Shown: in pieces, positions 52,461-60,239 of the stretch
Numbering within the stretch: position 1 is the stretch's first letter
Layout of the letters: every line of letters begins with the position of its first letter
From: Nocardia cyriacigeorgica
GTDB lineage: Bacteria; Actinomycetota; Actinomycetes; Mycobacteriales; Mycobacteriaceae
DNA length: 64,000 nucleotides
Direction of reading: 5' to 3'
Assembly: GCF_029868385.1 (NCBI RefSeq)
Contig: NZ_JARWNX010000056.1
Span: forward strand, 186,001 to 250,000
Translations under genes and position numbers: made by a program
The notes under the pieces: generated by a model
What the model was told of the DNA's origin: nothing
The model's input: the letters and a program-made list of their open reading frames with translations, nothing else
Database searches by the model: none

Positions 52461-53888
52461 GTGTTCGACAGACTTGGGCGCGCCACCGCGACGGCCGCGC
52501 TCGCCATGGCCGCCGCGCTGACGGTCTCCACCGGATCGTCCGCCGCGGCCTTCGGTTCGCTGCCGCCCGCCAACCCGCACCTGGGCCCACCGGGCACCGC
52601 GACCATGCACGGTGACGCCGAATCCTCCGACGCCACACCGTTCCCCGGTCCAGGCACCGGCCGGGTCGACAGCGATTTCCACGCGCTCGCCGCCGCCTGT
52701 CCGACGATCGTGCAGGGCGCCGACGGGATGCCGCAGGCGTTGTGCACGAAGATCCTCGGACGCTCCCCCACGGTTTTCCTGCTCGACCCGACCAATGGTC
52801 GGCCGCTCGCCGCACTGGATCTGGAGAAGGGCAGCCTGCTCGGCGGGGTGTACGCCTACCTGGACAACCACGACCGCATGGTCACCGTGGACGGCAGCGG
52901 TCAGCTGCTGCGGATCGGGCATCGCCGGGACGGCGCGGGCTGGACGGTATTCATCGAATCGCGAACCGATATCGCAGAAGCGGTGGCCGGTCATTGCGGT
53001 GGCGGTGCATGCGATGCGGTCAGTTCGGTGATGCCCGATTTCGACGGCCGGGTGTGGTTCGCCACCGACAATGCCGCGGCAGGTTTCGTCGACCCGGCGA
53101 CCGGCGCGGCGCGTTCGATCGTGCTCGGACCCGGCGAGAAGGTCGCCAACAGCATCTCCACCGCACCCGAAGGTGTCGCCATCGCCACCACGCACGCGCT
53201 GTACCTGCTCGATGTGGACGCGGCGGGCGAACCGCACGTGGTGTGGCGTGCGGCCTACGACCGTGGTCCCGGTCGCAAGCCGGGCCAGTTGAGCTGGGGT
53301 ACCGGCGCCACGCCCACCTTCTTCGGTCCCGATCGCGGCACGGAGTATCTGGCGATCACCGATAACGCCGTGCCCGAGGAGAATCTGCTGGTGTTCGATA
53401 CCGGCACCGGTGACCGGGTGTGTTCGGTGCCCACCGTCGACGGCACCGAGAATTCGCCGATCGGCTCGGGTGGCAGCCTGTTCGTCGCCAGCACCTACGG
53501 CTACCCGTATCCGACGGTTCCCGAGGGCGCCGGACCCAGCGTGCCCGCCGAAGCGGAGTTCACGGGCGGGATGGTTCGCGTCGATGTGTCGACCTCCGGC
53601 TGCCGCGTGGTATGGACCAATGACACGAGATCGGCGGCGGTTCCGCGCCTGTCGGTGGCCGACGGCAAGATCTATACGATCGCGCGCCGCGCCACGCTGC
53701 CCGGTATCGGCGTCGCCGACAGCTATCACTACACCGTGATCGATGCGGCGACGGGCCGGGTGGATCACGAGGAGTTCATCGGCGCGACTCCCCTGCACGA
53801 CACCCTGCAAATGGTGGGCACCATCGCACCGGATCGGACCCTCTATCAGGGCACCATGACCGGGTTGTTCCGTATCGCCCCACGCTGA
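52461..53888 (+). CDS. secreted beta-propeller-like protein
   Basis: This 475-residue protein starts at GTG 52461 (GGGAG upstream). It has a signal peptide ending around GSSAAAFG and then repeated beta-sheet blades, for example LLDPTNGRPLAALDLEKGSL, LVFDTGTGDRVCSVPTVDG and VIDAATGRVDHEEF, spaced like a PQQ/WD-type propeller. Two Cys pairs (CPTIVQGADGMPQALC and GHCGGGAC) suggest disulfides in an exported protein. Binding partner or enzymatic role unknown. Confidence 0.82.
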   Translation: MFDRLGRATATAALAMAAALTVSTGSSAAAFGSLPPANPHLGPPGTATMHGDAESSDATPFPGPGTGRVDSDFHALAAACPTIVQGADGMPQALCTKILGRSPTVFLLDPTNGRPLAALDLEKGSLLGGVYAYLDNHDRMVTVDGSGQLLRIGHRRDGAGWTVFIESRTDIAEAVAGHCGGGACDAVSSVMPDFDGRVWFATDNAAAGFVDPATGAARSIVLGPGEKVANSISTAPEGVAIATTHALYLLDVDAAGEPHVVWRAAYDRGPGRKPGQLSWGTGATPTFFGPDRGTEYLAITDNAVPEENLLVFDTGTGDRVCSVPTVDGTENSPIGSGGSLFVASTYGYPYPTVPEGAGPSVPAEAEFTGGMVRVDVSTSGCRVVWTNDTRSAAVPRLSVADGKIYTIARRATLPGIGVADSYHYTVIDAATGRVDHEEFIGATPLHDTLQMVGTIAPDRTLYQGTMTGLFRIAPR

Positions 53889-54039
53889 GGTTGCTCGTCG
53901 CGCGCCGCGGGCGGTGGGGTCTGCCGCTATTCGCAACGGTCCGATCTGCGTCGCGGTAGGTTTCCGCCCACATCGCGGCGGGCCTGATCCGCCTCGCCGC
54001 CCACTTGCGCCGTGGGTCGCCGACACAGCGGGCGTGTGG

Positions 54040-54672
54040 TCAGCAGATCAGGTTCACATCAGCCGATGCGGCGAACGAGACGTGCACATGGTCGTAGTGG
54101 TTGGCGGTCGGGCTGCCGCGGTCTTCCATGTACGACCAGCCACCGCCGTCGTTGTAGCGCTGCTGCCAGATCACGTAGGTCACGCCGAAACGTTCCCGGT
54201 TCGCCAGCACGAAATCGGCGATCGCATCGCCGTGCGCGCGATCGGAGGTCATGAAGTCCAGCGCTAAACCCGCGCCGTGGTCGTCGTTGCCGCGGCCGAT
54301 GGCGCCACCGATATCGGCGACCGCGAAGGTTTTGCCGATGAGATTGCCGACCTGGGCCACGTGGGGGCGGGCGCCGACGAGTTCGGTCGGGCACGGAATG
54401 TGCTGGGTGGCCTCCTTGGCGAAGGCCGGTACCTGATCGGCGGCGGTCGCCGGTAGTGCGGGACGCGGCGGTGATACCGGCGGCACGGTGGCCGGACCGG
54501 GGTCGGCGGCGACGGCGGCCGCCGGTTGCGCGTCCACGGCCGCGGCGGGCTGGGTGGCCGAGGTCGGCCCCATCGTCACCCACAGGGCGGCGATACCGGC
54601 GGTCGTGGCGCCGCATGCGGCCAGCGGTGCGAATTTTCGGCGTTCGGTCGGTTTGCGATGTTGACCACGCAT
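54040..54672 (-). CDS. secreted D-Ala-D-Ala carboxypeptidase-like (M15-type) protein
   Basis: The protein of about 210 residues has an N-terminal membrane/signal segment (LAACGATTAGIAALWVTMG), then an Ala/Pro-rich linker (about 45-80) and a C-terminal domain. The zinc-site pattern HxxxxxxD is in DDHGAGLALDFM and DHxH is in HYDHVHVSF, as in M15-like cell-wall peptidases. Two cysteines (IPCPTEL and the final C) may form a disulfide. The start is ATG 54672 or GTG 54684. It likely acts on peptidoglycan outside the membrane. Confidence 0.8.
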   Translation of the reverse strand: MRGQHRKPTERRKFAPLAACGATTAGIAALWVTMGPTSATQPAAAVDAQPAAAVAADPGPATVPPVSPPRPALPATAADQVPAFAKEATQHIPCPTELVGARPHVAQVGNLIGKTFAVADIGGAIGRGNDDHGAGLALDFMTSDRAHGDAIADFVLANRERFGVTYVIWQQRYNDGGGWSYMEDRGSPTANHYDHVHVSFAASADVNLIC

Positions 54673-54857
54673 GAACTCGACCACCGCCTACTCTCGCTCT
54701 CGGAAACAGATCACGGATACATTACGAAATGGTCGCGCAAATGTCACGCCGCCGCGCGGCGTTCGATCGAATACGCCGGTCGGGTTCGTTTCGGCCGAGT
54801 CGGGGCACGCCGCGGCGTAGGCTCGCGTCTGCGTGGCGGTGACCATGGAGGTCGGCG

Positions 54858-55955
54858 ATGGACGTAATGCTCGGAATCGGGACGCGCAAGGGGCTGTTCC
54901 TCGCGCGCAGCAGGGACGGCCGGTCGAGGTGGGAGGTGAGCCCGCCGCAGTTCGCGGTCGCCGATGTGAAGGCTTTCGCGATCGACACCCGGCGCGATCC
55001 GCCCCGCCTGCTCGCGGGCGTGCTGAACAGCCATTTCGGACCCACCCTCGTGGTCAGCGACGACCTCGGCGACACCTGGACCGAACCGGACGACGCACCG
55101 CTGGCCTTCCCCGAGGACACCGGCGCCGCATTGGAGGGCGTCTGGCAGATCGCGCCAGCGACCGCCGCCGAACCCGATGTGGTGTACGCGGGCGTCGAAC
55201 CCTCGGCACTGTTCCGCTCCGCCGACGGCGGCCGGACCTTCGATCTGGTCAGGGGCCTGTGGGATCATCCGCACCGCCCGCAGTGGATGCCGGGCGGCGG
55301 TGGGCTCGCACTGCACACCGTCCTGCCGCATCCGACCGACCGGCAGCGGATCGCGGTCGCCATCTCCACCGGCGGTGTGTATCAGACCTCCGACGGCGGG
55401 GCGTCGTGGACACCGACGAACAAAGGTGTCACGGCCGACTTCATCCCCGATGGGTTACCGGAATGGGGTCAATGCGTCCACAAGGTCGCCCTGGACGCGG
55501 GAACGCCGAGCACCCTGTACCTCCAGAATCACGGTGGCGTCTTCCGCAGCACCGATGACGGCGCGAGCTGGCAGCACATCGACGGCGGTCTGCCACCATC
55601 GAACTTCGGCTTCCCGATCGTCGCGCACCCACGCCGCCCCGGCGTGATCTACACCTTCCCACTGGACGCGGAGATGGAATGCTTCCGGTTCCCGCCCGAC
55701 GGCAGATGCGCGGTGTACCGCAGCGAGGACGGCGGGCAGACCTGGTCGGCCAAGACCGATGGACTGCCGCAGGTGCCGTTCTGGGCGGCGGTCATGCGTG
55801 ATGCCATGTGCGCCGACGACGCCGACCCGGCGGGCATCTACTTCGGCACCCGCAACGGCGAGGTCTATTGCAGCGCCGACGAAGGCGAGCACTGGCAGCT
55901 CGTGGCCGGGGAGCTGCCGGATGTGCTGTGCGTGCGCGCGGCGGTCATCGGATAG
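54858..55955 (+). CDS. BNR/Asp-box repeat protein (exo-sialidase-like propeller)
   Basis: The 365-residue cytoplasmic protein has repeated Asp-box motifs SxDxGxxW: SDDLGDTW, SADGGRTF, SDGGASW, STDDGASW, SEDGGQTW and SADEGEHW. They are spaced for a beta-propeller of the sialidase/VPS10/photosystem-assembly kind. Catalytic arginines of true sialidases are not evident, so the enzyme name used in databases may mislead. It is followed after 4 bp by a MoaD/ThiS-type gene, a recurrent pairing in actinobacteria. Confidence 0.88.
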   Translation: MDVMLGIGTRKGLFLARSRDGRSRWEVSPPQFAVADVKAFAIDTRRDPPRLLAGVLNSHFGPTLVVSDDLGDTWTEPDDAPLAFPEDTGAALEGVWQIAPATAAEPDVVYAGVEPSALFRSADGGRTFDLVRGLWDHPHRPQWMPGGGGLALHTVLPHPTDRQRIAVAISTGGVYQTSDGGASWTPTNKGVTADFIPDGLPEWGQCVHKVALDAGTPSTLYLQNHGGVFRSTDDGASWQHIDGGLPPSNFGFPIVAHPRRPGVIYTFPLDAEMECFRFPPDGRCAVYRSEDGGQTWSAKTDGLPQVPFWAAVMRDAMCADDADPAGIYFGTRNGEVYCSADEGEHWQLVAGELPDVLCVRAAVIG

Positions 55956-55959
55956 CACC

Positions 55960-56232
55960 GTGGCCCGCGTGCGTCTGCCGTCCATGCTGCGCCCGTACGT
56001 CGGCGGCGCGAAGGAACTCGACGTCGACGGGGCCACCCTGCGCCAGGTCCTCGACGCCCTGCGCGAGCGCTCCCCCGCGCTGGAGCGCCGGTTGCGCGAT
56101 GAGAGCGGGCGACTGCGCCGCTACGTCAACTTCTATGTCGGCGACGAGGAATGCCGCACCCTCGACGGCCTGGACACCCCCGTCGACGCCGATACCGAGG
56201 TCATGATCATCCCCTCGGTCGCGGGCGGGTAG
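55960..56232 (+). CDS. MoaD/ThiS family small sulfur-carrier-like protein
   Basis: This 90-residue ubiquitin-fold protein starts at GTG 55960, with 4 bp between it and the upstream stop. It ends with the diglycine needed for adenylation (IIPSVAGG). VTLRQVLDALRERSPALERR-like helix is present as ATLRQVLDALRERSPALE. It may deliver sulfur to a cofactor or be conjugated to proteins. No MoeB/ThiF-type activating enzyme lies nearby. Confidence 0.88.
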   Translation: MARVRLPSMLRPYVGGAKELDVDGATLRQVLDALRERSPALERRLRDESGRLRRYVNFYVGDEECRTLDGLDTPVDADTEVMIIPSVAGG

Positions 56233-56252
56233 CGGCCCACCGACCGCGGCCG

Positions 56253-56564
56253 CTACCGCTGGAGTCCCTCCAGTCGCGCGATCGGGTGGAGATGGCGCGC
56301 CACCGTGCCAGCGGACCGCATACCGTGGGCGCTGCTGGCCTTGCTGCCCGCCGGTGGCCGACGCAGGAGCACCTCGCGCTCCGGATAGCGGAGCAGGTAG
56401 GTGAGATTCGAGACGCCGCCGGTGAACTGCCGCACCTCGGGCACGCCGTCCAGACCGGCCGGGTCCTCGGCGTTCTCGCGCAACCATTCGGCGACCACGT
56501 GCACGTCGAAGGAGTCCTCATCGCGCACCGCACGGGCCTGGTCGAGATCGGTGCCGCCGCTCAT
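56253..56564 (-). pseudogene. truncated aminoglycoside phosphotransferase-like gene
   Basis: The 103 codons match the N-terminal lobe of APH-like proteins that pair with acyl-CoA dehydrogenases (ACAD10/11-type kinases). VRQFTGGVSNLTYLLRYPE is the ATP-loop, and EVLLRRPPAGSKASSAHGM the following Lys/Arg region. Normal length is about 340 residues. Here the sequence stops after LHPIARLEGLQR, so the catalytic HGDxxxxN and DxD motifs are absent. Its ATG overlaps the acyl-CoA dehydrogenase stop (ATGA). The upstream half of a coupled pair is therefore intact and the kinase half broken. Confidence 0.8.
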
Positions 56565-57817
56565 GCGTCGGCCTGACGGTACTTCGCGAGTTCGATCCTG
56601 GCGACGACGCCGCGATGCACGGCGTCGGGGCCGTCGGCGAACCGGATCGCGCGGGCCTGGAGCCAGGCGGGCGCCAACGGCAGATCCTCCGACAGCGAAG
56701 CGCCGCCATGCAATTGCATCGCCATATCGATCACGTCCTGCGCCATGGTCGGCACGGCCACCTTGATCTCGCTGACGGCGCCGTAGGCGGCCGGATCGCC
56801 GGTGTCGAGCAGCCAGGCCGCGTGCAGCACCAGCAGACGCGCCTGATTGATCGCGATCCTGGCGTCGGCGATGCGTTCGCGGTTGCCGCCCAGATTGGCC
56901 AGCGGCTTGCCGAAAGCGGTGCGGGACAGGGCGCGTCGGCAGGCGAGTTCCAGCGACTGCTCGGCGAGGCCGATCAACCGCATGCAGTGATGGATGCGAC
57001 CGGGACCGAGCCTGCCCTGCGCGATCTCGAAGGCCCGGCCGGGACCGGCGATAACATTCGACAGTGGCACCCGCACATCGGTGAGGCGGATCTCGCCGTG
57101 GCCGTGTGGCTCGTCGTACCAGCCCATCGTCGGCAGCATCCGCACGATTTCCACACCGGGCGCGCTGCGCGGCACGATCACCATCGAGTGGCGCCGGTGC
57201 CGGTGCGCGTCCGGGTCGGTGAGGCCCATGAAGATGAGCAGTTCGCACTCGGCGTGCCCGATGCCGGTCGACCACCATTTGGTGCCGTTGAGCACCATCT
57301 CGTCACCGTCGACGACCGCCGTCGCTTCCATGTTCGTCGCGTCCGAGGACGCCACACCGGGCTCGGTCATCAGGAACGCGCTGCGAATTCTCGCCTCCAG
57401 CAACGGTTCCAGCCATTCCCGCTGCTGTTCGGGGCTCCCGTAGCGCAACAACACCTCGGCATTTCCGGTGTCGGGCGCATTGCAGTTGAACACGTACGGG
57501 GCGATCAGCGACCGTCCGGTGAGTTCAGCGATGGGCGCGTAGTCGACGTTGGTCAGGCCCGCTCCCCCGGCGGTGCCGAAGCGCTCGGCGTAGGCGTCCC
57601 CGTGTTCGGCCGGGAGAAACAGGTTCCACAGCCCGGCCGCCCGCGCCTCGGCCTGTAGCTGCTTCATCCGCGGCAGCGGCTCCCAGGCCGTGCCGGCGGC
57701 GCGGGCCTCGGCCAGCTCGGCGTGATAGTCCGCCTCGACCGGCGTGATCGCGGTATCGATGAATTCCCTGACCCGCTCGGCCAACTCGGCCCCGCGCGGT
57801 GACGGTGACAACAGCAT
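56561..57817 (-). CDS. acyl-CoA dehydrogenase (ACAD10/11-like)
   Basis: The 418-residue protein is of the longer ACAD subfamily. FLMTEPGVASSDATNMEATA and MVLNGTKWWSTGIGHAEC form the FAD/substrate region, MRLIGLAEQSLELACRRALS the helical bundle. In eukaryotic ACAD10/11 an APH-like kinase acts with the dehydrogenase on 4-hydroxy acids. Here such a partner gene overlaps downstream but is truncated. The usual catalytic base should be checked by alignment, since the C-terminus reads DGPDAVHRGVVAR. ATG at 57817. Confidence 0.9.
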   Translation of the reverse strand: MLLSPSPRGAELAERVREFIDTAITPVEADYHAELAEARAAGTAWEPLPRMKQLQAEARAAGLWNLFLPAEHGDAYAERFGTAGGAGLTNVDYAPIAELTGRSLIAPYVFNCNAPDTGNAEVLLRYGSPEQQREWLEPLLEARIRSAFLMTEPGVASSDATNMEATAVVDGDEMVLNGTKWWSTGIGHAECELLIFMGLTDPDAHRHRRHSMVIVPRSAPGVEIVRMLPTMGWYDEPHGHGEIRLTDVRVPLSNVIAGPGRAFEIAQGRLGPGRIHHCMRLIGLAEQSLELACRRALSRTAFGKPLANLGGNRERIADARIAINQARLLVLHAAWLLDTGDPAAYGAVSEIKVAVPTMAQDVIDMAMQLHGGASLSEDLPLAPAWLQARAIRFADGPDAVHRGVVARIELAKYRQADA

Positions 57818-57859
57818 CGTGCCTCCTCGGTCTCTCGGTATCGGTTCGCGCGCTGCGAT

Positions 57860-58612
57860 TCAGTTCAGCCTGCGCACCAGCGACAGCGGAAGCGTGCGCA
57901 TGGCCAGACCGATCGGCGCCCACGGCCAGGCCGGGACGACGGCCGTGGCCGGTTCCTTCTCGATCGCCTTCGCCAGCGCACGGCAGCCGGTCTCGGCGTC
58001 GACCATGAACGGCGCGTTCGCGATCTGCTCATTGAGTTCGGTGCGAATGTAGCCCGGATAGATCGTGCTCACCACGATCCGGCTGCGGCCGGACAATTCG
58101 GCGCGCAGGCCTTCGGCCAGCATGGCCAGACCCGCTTTGCTCGCCGCGTAGGACGTCATCGCTCGCCGCTGACCGCGGAACGCGCTCACCGACGACATCA
58201 CCACCAGATGACCCTCACCCTGTGCACGGAAGATCGCCATCGCCGCTTCGATCTGCGCCAATCCGGCGACGAGGTTGGTTTCCAGCGTGGCCAGGTTCTC
58301 CTCGAACCCCCCGGCCCCCAACGCCTTACCCCGACCGATACCGGCGTTCACGATGACCCGGTCCAATCCACCCAGCTCGGCGGCGAAACCGTCGAACACC
58401 TCGGTGACCGCCGCGTGGTCGTTCACGTCCAGGGCGCGCACGAACACCTCGGCCGCGGGATGGGCCGACCGCAGTTCCGCCGCCAACGCCTCGAGCCGAT
58501 CGGTGCGGCGCGCACACAACGCCAGGGTGGCGCCCCGCGCGGCGAATTCCCGCGCCAGACCCATCCCCAATCCGGAACTCGCGCCGGTGATCAAGATCCT
58601 CGACCGCTTCAT
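57860..58612 (-). CDS. short-chain dehydrogenase controlled by the divergent TetR
   Basis: The 250-residue SDR has the motif ITGASSGLGMGLAREFAARG, then VNAGIGRGK, Ser in MSSVSAFRGQ and YAASKAG. The C-terminus has a hydrophobic patch (WPWAPIGLAMRTLPLSL) that could touch membranes, as in SDR family members acting on lipids. The ATG at 58612 follows GAGGAG. Two perfect palindromes lie between it and the TetR gene. Confidence 0.92.
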   Translation of the reverse strand: MKRSRILITGASSGLGMGLAREFAARGATLALCARRTDRLEALAAELRSAHPAAEVFVRALDVNDHAAVTEVFDGFAAELGGLDRVIVNAGIGRGKALGAGGFEENLATLETNLVAGLAQIEAAMAIFRAQGEGHLVVMSSVSAFRGQRRAMTSYAASKAGLAMLAEGLRAELSGRSRIVVSTIYPGYIRTELNEQIANAPFMVDAETGCRALAKAIEKEPATAVVPAWPWAPIGLAMRTLPLSLVRRLN

Positions 58613-58635
58613 CACAGAACTCCTCGCGCCGCTTG

Positions 58636-58677
58636 TTGAGCAATGCTCAAAACGTAGCATTATTGAGCAACGCTCAA
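58636..58677. promoter_or_regulatory. two TetR operator palindromes in the SDR/TetR divergent promoter
   Basis: TTGAGCAATGCTCAA (58636-58650) and TTGAGCAACGCTCAA (58663-58677) are both perfect 6-3-6 inverted repeats, 27 bp apart centre to centre. TTGAGC at 58636 also resembles a -35 with ATTATT 17 bp later for the TetR gene, so binding would block RNA polymerase. Confidence 0.85.
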
Positions 58678-58696
58678 CAAGGGCTATGGTGGAGTG

Positions 58697-59323
58697 ATGA
58701 CCGAGGCCACCGCATCGCCCGCAGGCCGCGCCGCCGCGGGCGCCCGCAGGAAGAGCGCGCAGGATCGGCGCGCCGAACTGGTCGGCATCGGGCTGCGCCT
58801 GCTCGTCGACACCCCCATCCACGAACTGTCCATCGATCGGGTCGCCGAGCAGGCCGGTATCTCGCGCGGGCTGCTGTTCCACTACTTCGACACCAAAACC
58901 GACTACTACGTCGCGGTGGTGGTCGCGGCGTCGCGCCGCATGCTCGATCAGGCGCGCGACCCGGGCAAAGGCGGTAGCCGGGATCGGCTGCGGGCGATCA
59001 CCACCGGCTATGTGGCATTCATCCGCCGCCGGACCCGCAATTACGTGTCATTGGTGCGCGGTGGCGCGGGCGGCGACGAACGAGTGGTCGGTGCGTTCCG
59101 TGACGCGCGGACCGAACTGGCCGAGCGGATCGTGCACGCCGCCGGCATCACCGATCCCACCCCGTGGCAGATCATGACGGTGCGCGGCTGGCTGGCCATG
59201 GGTGAGGAGATCGCCATCGAGAGCACCCGATGTGAGGTCACGACCGCCGAGGTCGTCGAGACGCTGCTCGATCAGTTGGCGTCCACACTGGCCGTCGTCA
59301 GCGAGACGACACCGAGGCGCTGA
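58697..59323 (+). CDS. TetR family regulator of the divergent SDR gene
   Basis: This 208-residue TetR protein has its helix-turn-helix at about residues 25-70 (LSIDRVAEQAGISRGLLFHY), then an all-helical ligand domain with the TetR_C-like LLDQLASTLAV end. ATG 58697 is preferred to the GTG just before it. Two palindromes upstream are its obvious binding sites, giving autoregulation plus repression of the SDR. Ligand unknown, perhaps a fatty acyl or steroid compound. Confidence 0.93.
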   Translation: MTEATASPAGRAAAGARRKSAQDRRAELVGIGLRLLVDTPIHELSIDRVAEQAGISRGLLFHYFDTKTDYYVAVVVAASRRMLDQARDPGKGGSRDRLRAITTGYVAFIRRRTRNYVSLVRGGAGGDERVVGAFRDARTELAERIVHAAGITDPTPWQIMTVRGWLAMGEEIAIESTRCEVTTAEVVETLLDQLASTLAVVSETTPRR

Positions 59324-59342
59324 CATTCACGCGGGCGGCCCG

Positions 59343-59945
59343 TCAGGCGTCGGCTGTCGGCCTCGCCCGACCGGTGACCGCCAGCGATGCGAACACCGCC
59401 GCCCGGACCCGTTCGGCGACGGCCTCGGGCGAGGAGGATTCGAACTTTCCGTCGAGGTACAAAAACGCCAGCCCGTGGACCAGCGCCCACAGCGCGGTCG
59501 CCATCGATTCCGGGTCCGATTCCGGGAATACCTGCCGGGCAATCGAATCGACATAGCCCTTGATCGCCTCGGTCGCGGCCAGCCGTTCCGGACTGGAGGG
59601 GTCGCACGGCTCGGCGAACATCACCCGGAACAACCCCGGCCGATCCAGGGCGAACCGGACGTAGGCGATGGCGATGGCGGACAGATCATCGGCGGTGGTC
59701 GGCGCCGGATGCGCGGCGACGAGATCGGTGGCCAATTCGCGGTAGCCCACCGCGGCCACCGCCGACAACAGGGCATCGCGATCGGCGAAATGCCGGTACG
59801 GAGCGGCTGTGGAGACCCCGGCCCGCCGCGCCGCCGCGCGCAGCGACAGCTCGGATGCGCCGCCCTCCTCGAGCAACTCCACGGCGGCACGCACGAGCGC
59901 ACCGGGCAGATCGCCGTGGTGATACGACGTGGTCGACGTTGGCAT
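59343..59945 (-). CDS. TetR family regulator with WHG-type ligand domain
   Basis: The 200-residue TetR protein has SYHHGDLPGALVRAAVELLE, the start usual in this subfamily, then LSLRAAARRAGVSTAAPYRHF as recognition helix. The effector domain contains the typical MATALWALVHGLAFLYLDG region. Its own promoter has GCTTACAT-N8-ATGTTAGC, and the same sequence parts stand before the decarboxylase-like gene at 62804. This makes the aldehyde dehydrogenase operon a likely target. It is convergent with the other TetR gene, 19 bp between stops. Confidence 0.92.
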   Translation of the reverse strand: MPTSTTSYHHGDLPGALVRAAVELLEEGGASELSLRAAARRAGVSTAAPYRHFADRDALLSAVAAVGYRELATDLVAAHPAPTTADDLSAIAIAYVRFALDRPGLFRVMFAEPCDPSSPERLAATEAIKGYVDSIARQVFPESDPESMATALWALVHGLAFLYLDGKFESSSPEAVAERVRAAVFASLAVTGRARPTADA

Positions 59946-59970
59946 GATTCCAATCTAGCAAGTTGACGAC

Positions 59971-59994
59971 GCTTACATCTCCCCTAATGTTAGC
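59971..59994. promoter_or_regulatory. operator-like inverted repeat in the TetR promoter
   Basis: GCTTACAT-N8-ATGTTAGC, imperfect dyad with 7 of 8 arm positions matching, begins 26 bp upstream of the TetR start. The preceding GTTGAC and the TCCC inside also recur in the promoter of the 62804 gene. Confidence 0.7.
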
Positions 59995-60040
59995 AACGCG
60001 CACATGCGGCGTCCACCCACATATCCGCGCCACCGTGTCA

Positions 60041-60148
60041 TCGAACTTCTCCATCGCGGTGAAACTGAACTCGGCGGATTTCCAGCGCGGCGGCTTCGAC
60101 GCCGAGGACGCGCACAGAGTGATCGAGATCGCCGATCAGCGGGTGCAG
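60041..60148 (+). pseudogene. fragment of an NADH:flavin oxidoreductase (old yellow enzyme) gene
   Basis: About 36 codons read SNFSIAVKLNSADFQRGGFD followed by AEDAHRVIEIADQRV. That matches the conserved FMN-barrel segment (KLNSaDFqrGGFdeeda) of OYE-family proteins, which are about 370-420 residues. No OYE sequence is seen before or after, so only a small internal piece remains. It lies in the spacer between the TetR gene and the aldehyde dehydrogenase gene, presumably a former member of that regulon. Confidence 0.7.
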
Positions 60149-60239
60149 AGCAGCGCGCTTCGCCGCTATTCGCGGTGGCTCGGATCGAAGGATCGCCACC
60201 GGGCCGCGGCAGCCACGGCGCGGTGTTCTCGTGTCCGGT

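Noticed and set aside
52455..54026. 523-residue minus-strand open frame
   Set aside because: Antisense to the secreted propeller, which has a signal peptide and blade repeats; translation is compositionally biased.
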